Positions 12,444-21,155 of a stretch of DNA of 64,000 nucleotides are shown one piece after another. The stretch lies in assembly GCF_900113085.1 (NCBI RefSeq), contig NZ_FOOC01000001.1:248001-312000 (forward strand), read 5' to 3'. The notes beneath the pieces are model-generated. The model did no database searches, was not told the DNA's origin, and saw only the letters and a program-made list of their open reading frames with translations. Positions within the stretch are counted from its first letter, which is position 1; each line of letters begins with the position of its first letter. The stretch is from Fontimonas thermophila (GTDB lineage Bacteria > Pseudomonadota > Gammaproteobacteria > Nevskiales > Nevskiaceae). The position numbers were made by a program, and so were the translations under genes.

Positions 12444-14528
12444 CTACAGCTTGCCGTAAAAGCCTTCCTTGAGGGCGTCGTACAGATTCGCCGCCGTGTA
12501 GGTGCCGCCTTCGTATTCCACCAGCGCAGCGCCCGGCAGGCGCACGCTGCGGCCGTCGGACAGGCGGAATTCGTAGAGCGTCTGGGCCAGATCCTGTTCG
12601 CAGACGAGTACGCCCTGGTGCACCTGCGGATTGAAACGGAACGTCGTACAGCCCTTGAGCCCCTGGTCGATCGCGTAGTGGTAGAGATCCTTGAACGCCT
12701 CGTACTCGATGTCCGGCGGCACGTTGATGGTCTTGGAGATCGACGCATCGACCCAGCGCTGCGCCGCCGCCTGCACGTCGATGTGCGCTTTCGGATCGGT
12801 GTTGGTGGACGTGCCGGTGAAGGCCGGTGGCAGGCGCTCGGCCGCGACATGGGGGTCGATCCACCAGCGATAGGCGAGCAGCTCGTAGGAGTCCATGCGG
12901 ATCGCGCGTTTGGCCTTTTCCCCCGGCACGATCATGTTGCGCAGATAGGTGTGCGCAAAGCTTGGTTCGATGCCATTGCTGGCGTTGTTGCCGACCGCGG
13001 CGGCCATCGTGCCAGTGGGCGCGATCGAGGTGGCGTGCGTATAGCGCGCGCCGACATCGGCGAGCGCCTGCACCAGCTCGGGTTCGAGCTCGGCCAGGCG
13101 CTGGAAGTAGCGCGAATAGCGCGCGTGCAGCACGCGGCCCGGCACGCGGTCGCCGACGGCGTAGCCGTCGCGGGCCAGTTCCGGACGCAGGGTCAACAGC
13201 TCCGGTGTCAGGGTGTGCAGCTCCGCCAGCACCGGCGCCGGCCCTTTTTCGCGCGCAAGATCGAGGGCGGCGCGCCAGTTCTCGACGGCGAGTCGGCGGG
13301 TCACCGCTTCGGTGAAGCGCACCGATTCCGGCGAACCGTAGCGGATACCCAGCATCGTCAGCGCCGATCCCAGTCCCATGTAGCCCATGCCATGCCGACG
13401 CTTGCGCAGGATTTCCGCGCGTTGTTCCGGTAGCGGCAGGCCGTTGATCTCGACGACGTTGTCGAGCATGCGTGCGAACAGGCGCACGACCTCGCCGAAG
13501 GTATCGAAGTCGAAATGCGCCTGCGCCGTGAACGGTTTTTTGACCAGCGCGGCGAGATTGACCGAGCCGAGCAGACAGGCGCCGTAGGCCGGCAGCGGCT
13601 GTTCGCCACAGGGGTTGGTCGCGCGGATCTGCTCGCAGAACCACAGCGGGTTCATGCGGTTGACCTCGTCGATCAGGATGAAGCCCGGATCGGAATAGGC
13701 ATAGGTCGAGCGCATGATCAAATCCCACAGCGCGCGCGCCGAGACCCGGCGGTAGACGCGGCAGGCCGTCTCGCCGCGCGCGTTGACCGTATGGCGCGGA
13801 TCGTGCAGCGGCCAGCGCCGCCAGACGATCTGCGCGGCATCGAGCCCGTCGAGCTCATCGGGGAACGCGGGGAAGGCCAGCGGCCAGTCGTGGTCTTTGC
13901 GCACCGCCTCGACGAAATCGGCGCTGATCAGGCACGACAGGTTGAACGCGCGCAGCCGGCCGGGTTCGCGCTTGGCGACGATGAAATCCTCGATGTCCGG
14001 ATGGCCGATGTCGAGGCACCCCATCTGCGCGCCGCGGCGCCCGCCGGCGCTTGAGACCGTGCGGCAGATCGCGTCGAACACGTCCATGAACGGCAGCGGT
14101 CCGCTGGTGGTCGCGCCGGCACCGGAGACGCGCGCGCCGCGCGGCCGCAGCGTGGAAAAGTCGTAACCGATGCCGCAGCCGGCCTTGAGCGTCAGCGCCG
14201 CTTCCGATGCGGCCTGCATGATGCCCGCCATCGAATCGTCGATCGTACGCGACACCGTGCAGTTGATCGTCGAGACATTGGGTTTGAGCGCCTCGGCGCC
14301 GGCGTTGGCCATGATGCGTCCGGCGGGAAAGGCGTAGTGCAGCACGCGGTAGAACGGCTCTTCCCAGCGCCCGGGATCGGCTTCCGGGCGGGATAGCGCA
14401 TGCGCGAGCCGCCGGCGCATGCCGTCGAGATCCTCGCCCGGCAGAAAGTACTTGCTCTGCGCGATCAGCATCGAGCCTTCCTGCAGGGGCAACGGTGGCA
14501 GCTCGCGGATCGGCAGGCGTTCCTTCAT
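12444..14528 (-). CDS. nrdJa: Class II (B12-dependent) ribonucleotide reductase, catalytic subunit NrdJa
   Basis: Reduces ribonucleotides to deoxyribonucleotides using adenosylcobalamin, without need for or harm from oxygen. It has 694 residues. The active-site loop NPCGEQ is at 305-310 (Cys307 thiyl radical, Glu309). Earlier come NVSTINCTVSRTIDDSMAGI (first active-site Cys) and GCGIGYDFSTLRPRG; later SIAPTGTMAAAVGNNASNGIEP and STNTDPKAHIDVQAAAQRWVDASISKTINVP. The ATG at 14528 gives MKERLPIRELPPLPLQEGS. Its promoter region (14529-14766) is shared with pntAA on the other strand; no cobalamin riboswitch was recognised there. It is paired with nrdJb and, like metH, depends on B12. Confidence 0.95.
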   Translation of the reverse strand: MKERLPIRELPPLPLQEGSMLIAQSKYFLPGEDLDGMRRRLAHALSRPEADPGRWEEPFYRVLHYAFPAGRIMANAGAEALKPNVSTINCTVSRTIDDSMAGIMQAASEAALTLKAGCGIGYDFSTLRPRGARVSGAGATTSGPLPFMDVFDAICRTVSSAGGRRGAQMGCLDIGHPDIEDFIVAKREPGRLRAFNLSCLISADFVEAVRKDHDWPLAFPAFPDELDGLDAAQIVWRRWPLHDPRHTVNARGETACRVYRRVSARALWDLIMRSTYAYSDPGFILIDEVNRMNPLWFCEQIRATNPCGEQPLPAYGACLLGSVNLAALVKKPFTAQAHFDFDTFGEVVRLFARMLDNVVEINGLPLPEQRAEILRKRRHGMGYMGLGSALTMLGIRYGSPESVRFTEAVTRRLAVENWRAALDLAREKGPAPVLAELHTLTPELLTLRPELARDGYAVGDRVPGRVLHARYSRYFQRLAELEPELVQALADVGARYTHATSIAPTGTMAAAVGNNASNGIEPSFAHTYLRNMIVPGEKAKRAIRMDSYELLAYRWWIDPHVAAERLPPAFTGTSTNTDPKAHIDVQAAAQRWVDASISKTINVPPDIEYEAFKDLYHYAIDQGLKGCTTFRFNPQVHQGVLVCEQDLAQTLYEFRLSDGRSVRLPGAALVEYEGGTYTAANLYDALKEGFYGKL

Positions 14529-14766
14529 CGGGCGACCTCGGTGTCGGTCTCGGGGTCATGGTACGCCGCTGGCGCCGGCGGTGGGCGGGCCGGCGCATCA
14601 TTGACCCAGGCTATCGTGGCGCTCACATCGTTTTGGGTGTTATTCCCCAGCCCTTCCGTTAGACTTGCAGCCCGCTGCGCCCTGCCGGCCCACGTCGGGC
14701 CCTGCATCCGGAAAAACCCGGGGCGTTGCGTCGATTCGCCAGTTTTCCGACCAGGGAGCCGTTTAC

Positions 14767-15894
14767 ATGCCGGTCAAGATCGCCGTGCTCAAAGAGACGC
14801 GACCGAACGAGAAACGCGTCGCCATGGTGCCTGCCGTGGCCGACAAGCTGATCAAGCTCGGATGCGAGATTCACATGCAAACCGGTGCCGGCGTCGCCAG
14901 CCGCATCCCGGACAGCGCCTACAAGAACGTCACTTTCGCGGCCAACCCGCAGGGCCTGGTCTCCGACGCCGACATCGTCGTCGCGGTCCAGCCGCCGCCC
15001 GCCGAAGTGCTCGGCGCGATGAAGGAAGGCAGCGTGCTGCTGTCCTTCGTCTATGCGCATCGCGAGCCGGAGCTGGTCAAGCTGATGCGCGACAAGAAAA
15101 TCACCTGCTTTGCGATGGAGCTGGTGCCGCGCATCACGCGCGCGCAGGCGATGGATGCGCTGTCCTCGCAGGCTGCGCTCGCCGGCTATTACGGCGCGCT
15201 GCTCGGCGCCACCCACCTCGCCCGCATCCTGCCGATGATGACCACGGCGGTCGGCTCGATCCGTCCGGCCAAGTGCCTGGTGATGGGTCTGGGCGTGGCC
15301 GGTTTGCAGGCGGTGGCCACCGCGCGCCGTCTGGGGGCGATGGTCGAAGGCTATGACGTGCGTCCCGAGACCAAGGAACAGGCCGAGTCGCTGGGTGCGA
15401 AGTTCGTCGATACCGGCGTCGATGCGCGCGGCGCCGGCGGCTATGCGCGCGAGCTGACCCAGGAGGAAAAAGACAAGGTCGCCGCCGTGCTGACCAAGCA
15501 CATCCAGCAGGCGGACCTGGTCATCACCACCGCCGCGATCCCCGGCCGGCCCTCGCCGAAGCTGATTTCCAAGGCGCAGGTCGAGGGCATGAAAAACGGC
15601 GCCGTCATCGTCGATCTCGCCGCCGATGGTGGCGGCAACTGCGAGTACAGCAAGCCCGGGGAGACCGTGCAAATCGGTCAGGTGACGATCGTCGCGCCGC
15701 TGAACGTGCCGTCGATGCTCGCCGAGCATGCTTCCGAGCTCTACGCCAAGAACCAGCTCAACCTGATCGAGCTGATGTTCGACGCCAACAAGAAGTTCGC
15801 GATCAACTGGGACGATGAAGTGCTCGCCAAGGCCTGCCTGACGCATGCCGGCGAAATCAAGAACGAGGCGGCCAAGAAGGCCATCGAGGGCTGA
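14767..15894 (+). CDS. pntAA: NAD(P) transhydrogenase subunit alpha part 1 (domain I)
   Basis: The NAD(H)-binding domain I of proton-translocating transhydrogenase, which uses the proton gradient to make NADPH from NADH. It has 375 residues, as in three-subunit (Rhodospirillum-type) enzymes. Landmarks are IAVLKETRPNEKRVAMVP at the start, the Rossmann motif GLGVAGLQA, EGYDVRPETKEQAESLGAKFV, AIPGRPSPKLIS and NVPSMLAEHASELYAKN. A good Shine-Dalgarno (AGGGAG) precedes the ATG at 14767; upstream in-frame codons do not match the family. pntAB follows three bases after its stop. Confidence 0.97.
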   Translation: MPVKIAVLKETRPNEKRVAMVPAVADKLIKLGCEIHMQTGAGVASRIPDSAYKNVTFAANPQGLVSDADIVVAVQPPPAEVLGAMKEGSVLLSFVYAHREPELVKLMRDKKITCFAMELVPRITRAQAMDALSSQAALAGYYGALLGATHLARILPMMTTAVGSIRPAKCLVMGLGVAGLQAVATARRLGAMVEGYDVRPETKEQAESLGAKFVDTGVDARGAGGYARELTQEEKDKVAAVLTKHIQQADLVITTAAIPGRPSPKLISKAQVEGMKNGAVIVDLAADGGGNCEYSKPGETVQIGQVTIVAPLNVPSMLAEHASELYAKNQLNLIELMFDANKKFAINWDDEVLAKACLTHAGEIKNEAAKKAIEG

Positions 15895-15897
15895 CAC

Positions 15898-16209
15898 ATG
15901 GAATACGCAACCACGGTACTGACGGGCTTCGTCGCCCTGTACATCTTCATGCTCGCGGCGTTCACCGGCTACGAGATCATCGGCCGCGTGCCATCGATCC
16001 TGCACACGCCGCTGATGTCTGGCAGCAACTTCGTCCACGGCATCGTCGTCGTCGGCGCGCTGTGGGCGCTGCTCAACGCCTCGACGACGCTCGAGCAGGC
16101 GATCGGCTTTTTCGGTGTGCTGCTCGGCGCCGGCAACGCCGCCGGCGGTTACGTCGTCACCGAGCGCATGCTCGAAATGTTCAAGCCGTCCGACAAGAAC
16201 AAGGGCTAA
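15898..16209 (+). CDS. pntAB: NAD(P) transhydrogenase subunit alpha part 2 (membrane domain)
   Basis: A 103-residue membrane subunit corresponding to the C-terminal membrane part of single-chain PntA. Three hydrophobic helices are visible (TGFVALYIFMLAAFTGYEII; FVHGIVVVGALWALL; AIGFFGVLLGAGNAAGGYVV), with family sequence VPSILHTPLMSGSNFVHGI and VVTERMLEMFK near the end. It lies between pntAA and pntB with gaps of 3 and 13 bases, clearly one operon. Confidence 0.96.
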   Translation: MEYATTVLTGFVALYIFMLAAFTGYEIIGRVPSILHTPLMSGSNFVHGIVVVGALWALLNASTTLEQAIGFFGVLLGAGNAAGGYVVTERMLEMFKPSDKNKG

Positions 16210-16222
16210 AGGGGAAGCGCCC

Positions 16223-17644
16223 ATGGATGCTGCTCTGATCATCGACGCCGCTTACTTTGCCGCGGCCTTTCTGTTCATCTATGGCTTGAAGCGCATGTCC
16301 AGTCCGGTGACGGCGCGCTCGGGCATCGTCGTCGCCGGCTGGGGCATGGTCGTCGCCGTGCTCGCCAGCTTCCTCTATACCCTCGACGTCAACGCGGCGG
16401 CGCGGCCGCACCTGCCGACCAACATCACCCTCGCCGCGATCGCGCTGGCCATCGGCCTGGGCTGGGCGTGGTGGAGCGGCAAGCGCGTGGCGATGACCGC
16501 GATGCCGCAGATGGTCGCGCTCTACAACGGCATGGGTGGCGGCGCCGCGGCTGCGATCGCCGCCATCGAACTGCTCGGCCACAAGACCCACGGCAGCGTC
16601 GGCCTGACGCTGGCGGTGCTCGGGGGTCTGATCGGGTCGGTTTCGCTGTCGGGTTCGCTGATCGCCTGGGCCAAGCTCGACGGCCGCATCGACAGGACGC
16701 TGCGTCTGCCGGGCTTGCAGCTGATCAACGGCGCGATCCTGCTGCTCACCGTGGCCATCGGCGTGTTTATGGTCTATCGGCACGGTGCGGTGGCGATGCC
16801 GCTGATCGCGCTGTTCTTCGTGCTCGCGCTGGTCTATGGCGTGATGATGACGATGCCGATCGGCGGCGCCGACATGCCGGTGGTGATCTCGCTGTACAAC
16901 GCGTTCACCGGCCTGGCGGTCGGCTTCGAAGGCTATGTGCTCAACAACCCGGCGCTGATGATCGCCGGCATGGTCGTGGGCAGCGCCGGTACGCTGCTGA
17001 CCCTGTTGATGGCCAAGGCGATGAACCGCAGCGTCCGCAACGTGCTGTTCTCCAACTTCGGCGCTGGCGGCGCCGAAGGCACCGGTGCCATCCAGGGCAC
17101 GATGAAGTCGGTGGACGCCGGCGATGCCGCCATCAACATGCGTTATGCGTCCAAGGTCATCATCGCGCCCGGCTACGGGCTCGCCGTGGCCCAGGCGCAG
17201 CACAAGCTCTACGAATTCGTCAAGCTGCTGCAGGATGCCGGCGTCGAGGTCAAGTTCGCGATCCATCCGGTCGCCGGCCGCATGCCGGGCCACATGAACG
17301 TGCTGCTCGCCGAGGCGGGCGTGCCGTACGACATCATCTACGACATGGAGGACATCAACAACGAATTCAAGGAAGCGGACGTCGCCGTCGTCATCGGCGC
17401 CAACGACACCGTGAACCCGGCGGCGCGCACCAACAAGTCCTCGCCCATCTACGGCATGCCGATCCTCAACGTCGATCAGGCCAAACAGGTCTACGTGATC
17501 AAGCGCGGCCAGGGCAAGGGCTACTCGGGCGTCGAGAACGAGCTGTTCTTCCGCGACAACTGCAGCATGGTCTATGGCGATGCGCAGAAAGTGATGATCG
17601 CGATGATCCAGGCGGTGAAGTCGCTGGAGGGTGGTGGGCACTGA
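16223..17644 (+). CDS. pntB: NAD(P) transhydrogenase subunit beta
   Basis: Membrane domain II plus NADP(H)-binding domain III of the transhydrogenase, 473 residues. The N-terminal half is a run of hydrophobic helices. The C-terminal half has the domain III landmarks IIAPGYGLAVAQAQHKLYEF, HPVAGRMPGHMNVLLAEA, IGANDTVNPAA and IKRGQGKGYSGVEN, which hold NADP. The ATG at 16223 has a purine-rich GGGGAAG upstream. An intrinsic terminator follows at 17668, closing the pntAA-AB-B operon. Confidence 0.97.
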   Translation: MDAALIIDAAYFAAAFLFIYGLKRMSSPVTARSGIVVAGWGMVVAVLASFLYTLDVNAAARPHLPTNITLAAIALAIGLGWAWWSGKRVAMTAMPQMVALYNGMGGGAAAAIAAIELLGHKTHGSVGLTLAVLGGLIGSVSLSGSLIAWAKLDGRIDRTLRLPGLQLINGAILLLTVAIGVFMVYRHGAVAMPLIALFFVLALVYGVMMTMPIGGADMPVVISLYNAFTGLAVGFEGYVLNNPALMIAGMVVGSAGTLLTLLMAKAMNRSVRNVLFSNFGAGGAEGTGAIQGTMKSVDAGDAAINMRYASKVIIAPGYGLAVAQAQHKLYEFVKLLQDAGVEVKFAIHPVAGRMPGHMNVLLAEAGVPYDIIYDMEDINNEFKEADVAVVIGANDTVNPAARTNKSSPIYGMPILNVDQAKQVYVIKRGQGKGYSGVENELFFRDNCSMVYGDAQKVMIAMIQAVKSLEGGGH

Positions 17645-17667
17645 GCGCCCATCCTCTATGGGACCCG

Positions 17668-17691
17668 GGCCGGGCCGATGCCCGGCCTTTT
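17668..17691 (+). terminator. Intrinsic terminator of the pnt operon
   Basis: A perfect 8-bp GC stem, GGCCGGGC (17668-17675) with GCCCGGCC (17680-17687), a 4-base loop and TTTT. It begins about 24 bases after the pntB stop and lies before the YhhQ-type gene. Confidence 0.85.
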
Positions 17692-17765
17692 CATTGCCCG
17701 TCATTGCCGCGGCGCTGACGCCGGTCGCGCGATGCGGTAGCGTTCATTCCATGCCGGGGGAGCCG

Positions 17766-18500
17766 ATGCGCGCATTCCGCTACTACGACTTTCTGGTGGC
17801 CGGCATGGTCGCCGTGCTGCTGTGCTCGAACCTGATCGGGCCGGGCAAGGTGTGCGCGATCACGCTGCCCGTGCTCGGGACGCTGTCGTTCGGCGCGGGC
17901 AACCTGTTTTTCCCGGTCGCCTATATCTTCGGCGATGTGCTCACCGAGGTGTACGGCTATGCCCGCGCGCGGCGCGCGATCTGGGCCGGTTTTGGCGCCC
18001 TGGTCTTCGCCACGATCATGTCGGCGATCGTGGTCGGTATGCCGCCGAGTCCGCACGAGCCGTGGAATGCCACGCTGCAGCCGGCGCTGGAGATCGTCTT
18101 TGGCAACACTTGGCGGATTGTCGCTGCGAGCATGCTGGCGTACTGGGTCGGGGATTTCGTCAATTCCTACGTGATGGCGAAGATGAAGCTGTGGACGCAG
18201 GGCCGCTATCTGTGGATGCGGACGATCGGTTCCACGGCCTGCGGCCAGGCCGCCGACTCGCTGTTGTTCTATCCGATCGCGTTCTACGGTATCTGGACCA
18301 ACGACGCGCTGATTGCGGTGATCGCGTTCAATTTCACGATGAAGGTTACGGTCGAGGCCGTGATGACGCCGGTGACCTATTTCGTCGTCAACCGCCTCAA
18401 GCGCGCGGAGAATGTCGATACCTTCGACGAGGGCACCGATTTCTCGCCATTTTCGCTTGCCGACGGTGGCGTGCGCCGTCCGCTGGATGCAGATCGCTGA
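17766..18500 (+). CDS. Queuosine-precursor transporter, YhhQ/VUT family
   Basis: An integral membrane protein of about 244 residues. Family sequence is clear: VAVLLCSNLIGPGKV, GAGNLFFPVAYIFGDVLTEVYGY, ARRAIWAGFG, SMLAYWVGDFVNSYVMAKMK, LWMRTIGSTACGQAADSLLFYPIAF and NFTMKVTVEAVMTPVTYFVVN. YhhQ imports 7-cyano-7-deazaguanine or related precursors for the queuosine modification of tRNA; that role comes from the family. Two starts are possible: 17751 (MPGEPMRAFRY) and 17766 (MRAFRYYDF). A GGGGGAG sits just before the second, which is chosen here. It lies alone after the pnt terminator. Confidence 0.9.
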   Translation: MRAFRYYDFLVAGMVAVLLCSNLIGPGKVCAITLPVLGTLSFGAGNLFFPVAYIFGDVLTEVYGYARARRAIWAGFGALVFATIMSAIVVGMPPSPHEPWNATLQPALEIVFGNTWRIVAASMLAYWVGDFVNSYVMAKMKLWTQGRYLWMRTIGSTACGQAADSLLFYPIAFYGIWTNDALIAVIAFNFTMKVTVEAVMTPVTYFVVNRLKRAENVDTFDEGTDFSPFSLADGGVRRPLDADR

Positions 18501-18570
18501 AAAGGTCTGCGCCAGGCGCATGGGCTTGGGGCACAATGCGCCCCTGTTTTTCGGCGCTGGAGACGCTCGG

Positions 18571-19785
18571 ATGATTCCCTTTCCGGTGAAGGTGGTGTTT
18601 TTCCGCATCTGGATGTTCCTGCTCAAGCTGGCGACGTGGTTTTTGCCGCTGTTTCGCCAGCCCAAGGTCATCACTGGACCCGGCTCCTCGCTCGTTTTGT
18701 GCGAGGCGATTGCCCAGGCCGGGGTGAAGAAACTGCTCATCGTCACGGATGCGATGCTGGTGAAAATCGGGCTTGTGCGCCCGATGCAGGAGAAGCTCAC
18801 TGCGCTGGGTGTGGCCTGGACGGTGTACGACGGCATACAGCCGGACCCGACCATCGCGCAGATCGAAGCCGGGCTCGTTGTGCTCAAGCGCGAGACCGCG
18901 CAGGCGATACTCGCCGTCGGCGGCGGCTCGTCGATCGACGCGGCCAAGGTGATCGCCGCGCGCGCGACCAATGCCAAGCCGGTCGCCAAGATGGCTGGCC
19001 TGTTCAAGGTCTGGCGTTCGATCCTGCCGCTGTACGTCGTGCCGACCACCGCCGGCACCGGCTCGGAGGTGACGATCGCGGCGGTGGTCTCCGATCCTGC
19101 GGCACAGCGCAAGTTCGCGATCATGGATCCACGGCTTTTGCCGACGATGGCGGCGCTCGACGGCACACTGATGAAAGGCTTGCCGCCACCGATCACCGCA
19201 GCAACCGGGATGGACGCACTGACCCATGCGGTGGAAGCCTACATCTCGCGCAATGCGACGCGCGCAACCGATGCGCTCGCGCTCGAGGCGACGCGGCTGA
19301 TCATGGAGAACCTGCCCAAGGTCATGGCCCATGGCGCCGACGAGCAGGCCCGGCAGAAGATGGCCGAGGCCGCATACAAGGCCGGGCTGGCCTTCACCCG
19401 TGCCGGGGTCGGCTATGTGCACGCAATCGCGCACAACTTCGGCGCGCGTTACCACCTGCCCCACGGCCTGGCCAACGCCATCGTCATGCCCTATGTCCTC
19501 GACTACTCCAAGCCGGCCTGTACCCAGCGCCTCGCCGACCTCGCCGTCGCCGCCGGCCTGGCCAGCGCCGGGCAGACTCCGGCGCAGCTCGCCGACGCCT
19601 TCATCGCGCGCATCCGCGCGCTCAACGCCCAGTTCGGAATCCCGGCCAAGGTGGACAAACTCAGGCGTGAAGACATCCCGGCGATCGCCGCCGCGGCACT
19701 AGAGGAGGCGCATGCCACCTACGCGGTGCCGCGCTACATGGATCAGGCGACGTGCGAGCGCTTCATTGCGCAGATGCTGGCCTGA
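18571..19785 (+). CDS. Iron-containing alcohol dehydrogenase
   Basis: A 404-residue group III (Fe-type) alcohol dehydrogenase using NAD(P). The nucleotide motif ILAVGGGSSIDAAKV, VPTTAGTGSEVT and the metal-binding region MDALTHAVEAYIS through HAIAHNFGARYHLPHG are intact and supply the usual Asp/His ligands. The N-terminus (MIPFPVKVVFFRIWMFLLKL) is unusually hydrophobic for this family and may associate with membrane, which would suit a long-chain alcohol. The ATG at 18571 has GGAG about 10 bases upstream; the open frame before it overlaps the transporter gene and is not supported. The substrate is unknown. Confidence 0.9.
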   Translation: MIPFPVKVVFFRIWMFLLKLATWFLPLFRQPKVITGPGSSLVLCEAIAQAGVKKLLIVTDAMLVKIGLVRPMQEKLTALGVAWTVYDGIQPDPTIAQIEAGLVVLKRETAQAILAVGGGSSIDAAKVIAARATNAKPVAKMAGLFKVWRSILPLYVVPTTAGTGSEVTIAAVVSDPAAQRKFAIMDPRLLPTMAALDGTLMKGLPPPITAATGMDALTHAVEAYISRNATRATDALALEATRLIMENLPKVMAHGADEQARQKMAEAAYKAGLAFTRAGVGYVHAIAHNFGARYHLPHGLANAIVMPYVLDYSKPACTQRLADLAVAAGLASAGQTPAQLADAFIARIRALNAQFGIPAKVDKLRREDIPAIAAAALEEAHATYAVPRYMDQATCERFIAQMLA

Positions 19786-19804
19786 ACTGCGCTGCGGGCG
19801 GCTT

Positions 19805-20677
19805 TCAGTCGCGGCGCAGCGCGTGGCGGCACAGCAGGATGCCGGCGAGGACGATGGCGCCGCCGAGTGCCTGTTGACCGCCGAAGGGTTCATCCAGCAG
19901 CAGCCAGGCGAAGACCGCGGCGGCGAGTGGCTGCACCAGCAGGCTCACTGCCGAGAACGACGCCGGCAGATGGGCAAACCCGTAGGCGATCAGCCCCTGC
20001 CCGCCGACGTGTGACAGCAAGGCCAGACCGGCGAGCAGCCCCCAGTCGGCGGCCGTTGCCGGCCACAGAGTCTCGCCGGCCAGTCCGACCAAGGGCAGCG
20101 TGCACAACGCGGCCGCGCTCGTCGTCCAGAACATCACCGCGGCGGTCGGATATTGCGCCCGGCTGCGGCTGAGCACGAGCAGATAGCCGGCGTAGAACAG
20201 CGAGGTGACGATGGCAAGCCCGTCGCCGGCGAGCGTCCGCGCGGAGATGCGCACGCTGTCGGCCATCAGCACACCGGCTCCGGTCAGCGTCGCGCACAGG
20301 CCGACGACGAAGATCCGTCCGATACGCTCGCCGAAGACGAGTCCGGCGACCAGCGTCACCCATACCGGGGCCAGATTGGTCAGCAGCGTCGAATTCGCCA
20401 CCGAGGTCCAGTGCAGCGAGTGATGCCAGACCGCGAGGTCGCCGGCGAAGAAAGCGCCGCCCAACCACAGGCCCCAGGGCCACCCGCGGCCGGGCAGGAC
20501 GGTCGCGCGCGCCCGCCATAGCCACAGGCCGAGCAGCGGCGTCGCCAGCGCCAGGCGCCAGAACGCCACCGCCGTCGGGCCGAGCTGCGCCTCGCGCACG
20601 AAGATGGGGGCAAGGCCAATCAGCGTGGCGCCGAGAATCAGCGCCGGCAGGGCGCGCGCGGAGGCCGCTGCGCTCAC
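19805..20677 (-). CDS. EamA-family (DMT superfamily) transporter
   Basis: A membrane protein of about 290 residues with ten hydrophobic segments in two homologous halves (GATLIGLAPIFVREAQLGPT and TLLTNLAPVWVTLVAGLVFGE; then ALLSHVGGQGLIAYGFAHLP and AAAVFAWLLLDEPFGGQQALGG). It probably exports a metabolite; the substrate cannot be read. The start is taken as the GTG at 20677, giving a normal N-terminal helix. An open frame runs about 66 codons further up, but it is Arg/Pro-rich and unlike the family. It converges on the alcohol dehydrogenase, 19 bases away. Confidence 0.85.
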   Translation of the reverse strand: MSAAASARALPALILGATLIGLAPIFVREAQLGPTAVAFWRLALATPLLGLWLWRARATVLPGRGWPWGLWLGGAFFAGDLAVWHHSLHWTSVANSTLLTNLAPVWVTLVAGLVFGERIGRIFVVGLCATLTGAGVLMADSVRISARTLAGDGLAIVTSLFYAGYLLVLSRSRAQYPTAAVMFWTTSAAALCTLPLVGLAGETLWPATAADWGLLAGLALLSHVGGQGLIAYGFAHLPASFSAVSLLVQPLAAAVFAWLLLDEPFGGQQALGGAIVLAGILLCRHALRRD

Positions 20678-21155
20678 GGCGCGCCGCCGTAGCGACGCTG
20701 GCGGCGGGCATCGATCGCCGTGCCGCAGTCGCGCCCCGATGTGCCAGGAATTGCCGCGCGGTATGGTTTGCGCAGCGCACCGAGGGCCGGGCACGCGAGC
20801 CCGCGCACGCGCGCGGGTGCGGCGGAGGTGAACAGCGGATCCGGGTGGGCGGTAACGCGCGCGTCCATGCGGCACAGCCTAGCAGGCCGCCGCGCGCTGG
20901 GCGTTTTCTGCAGGTTGCGTAAGCGGTCCGTATCATCGGCCGGCGGTACGTCCGGCTTATGAACAGCGGACGCGGAACACGGCGCGCCGGCACAATCAAG
21001 ACCCAGATCCGTCAAGATCCTGTCATGTTCGTGGAAAATGTTGACTTGACGAAGATTATTTTTGCCGTTCCGGGCGCATCCATGAACGTTGCGCGCGCTG
21101 CGGCCGGCGCGGGGGACGCGCTTGCAGCGGGCATCCACATGCTTATTCACAAGGC
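20678..21155. other. Divergent intergenic region between the EamA gene and priA
   Basis: About 480 bases without a convincing gene. The left two-thirds are GC-rich and featureless. From about 20990 the composition turns more AT-rich and holds a dyad, CGTCAAG (21010-21016) with CTTGACG (21045-21051), including tandem TTGAC repeats at 21041-21050. This is the likely promoter/control zone for priA. A 66-codon open frame over 20959-21159 has no recognisable family and is not called. Confidence 0.55.
21010..21051. promoter_or_regulatory. Inverted repeat and tandem TTGAC upstream of priA
   Basis: CGTCAAG and CTTGACG form a perfect 7-bp inverted repeat with a 28-base spacer, and the right arm overlaps two tandem TTGAC units (21041-21050), one of which could be a -35 element. 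The region ends about 105 bases before the priA start. Whether it is an operator or chance is not known. Confidence 0.35.

Noticed and set aside
14529-14766. Possible B12 riboswitch or NrdR boxes between nrdJa and pntAA
   Set aside because: I found no B12-box core or paired NrdR-type sites by eye; a covariance scan would settle it.
20678-20875. N-terminal extension of the EamA transporter
   Set aside because: The open frame continues, but it is Arg/Pro-rich and lies before the first membrane helix; the GTG at 20677 gives a normal protein.
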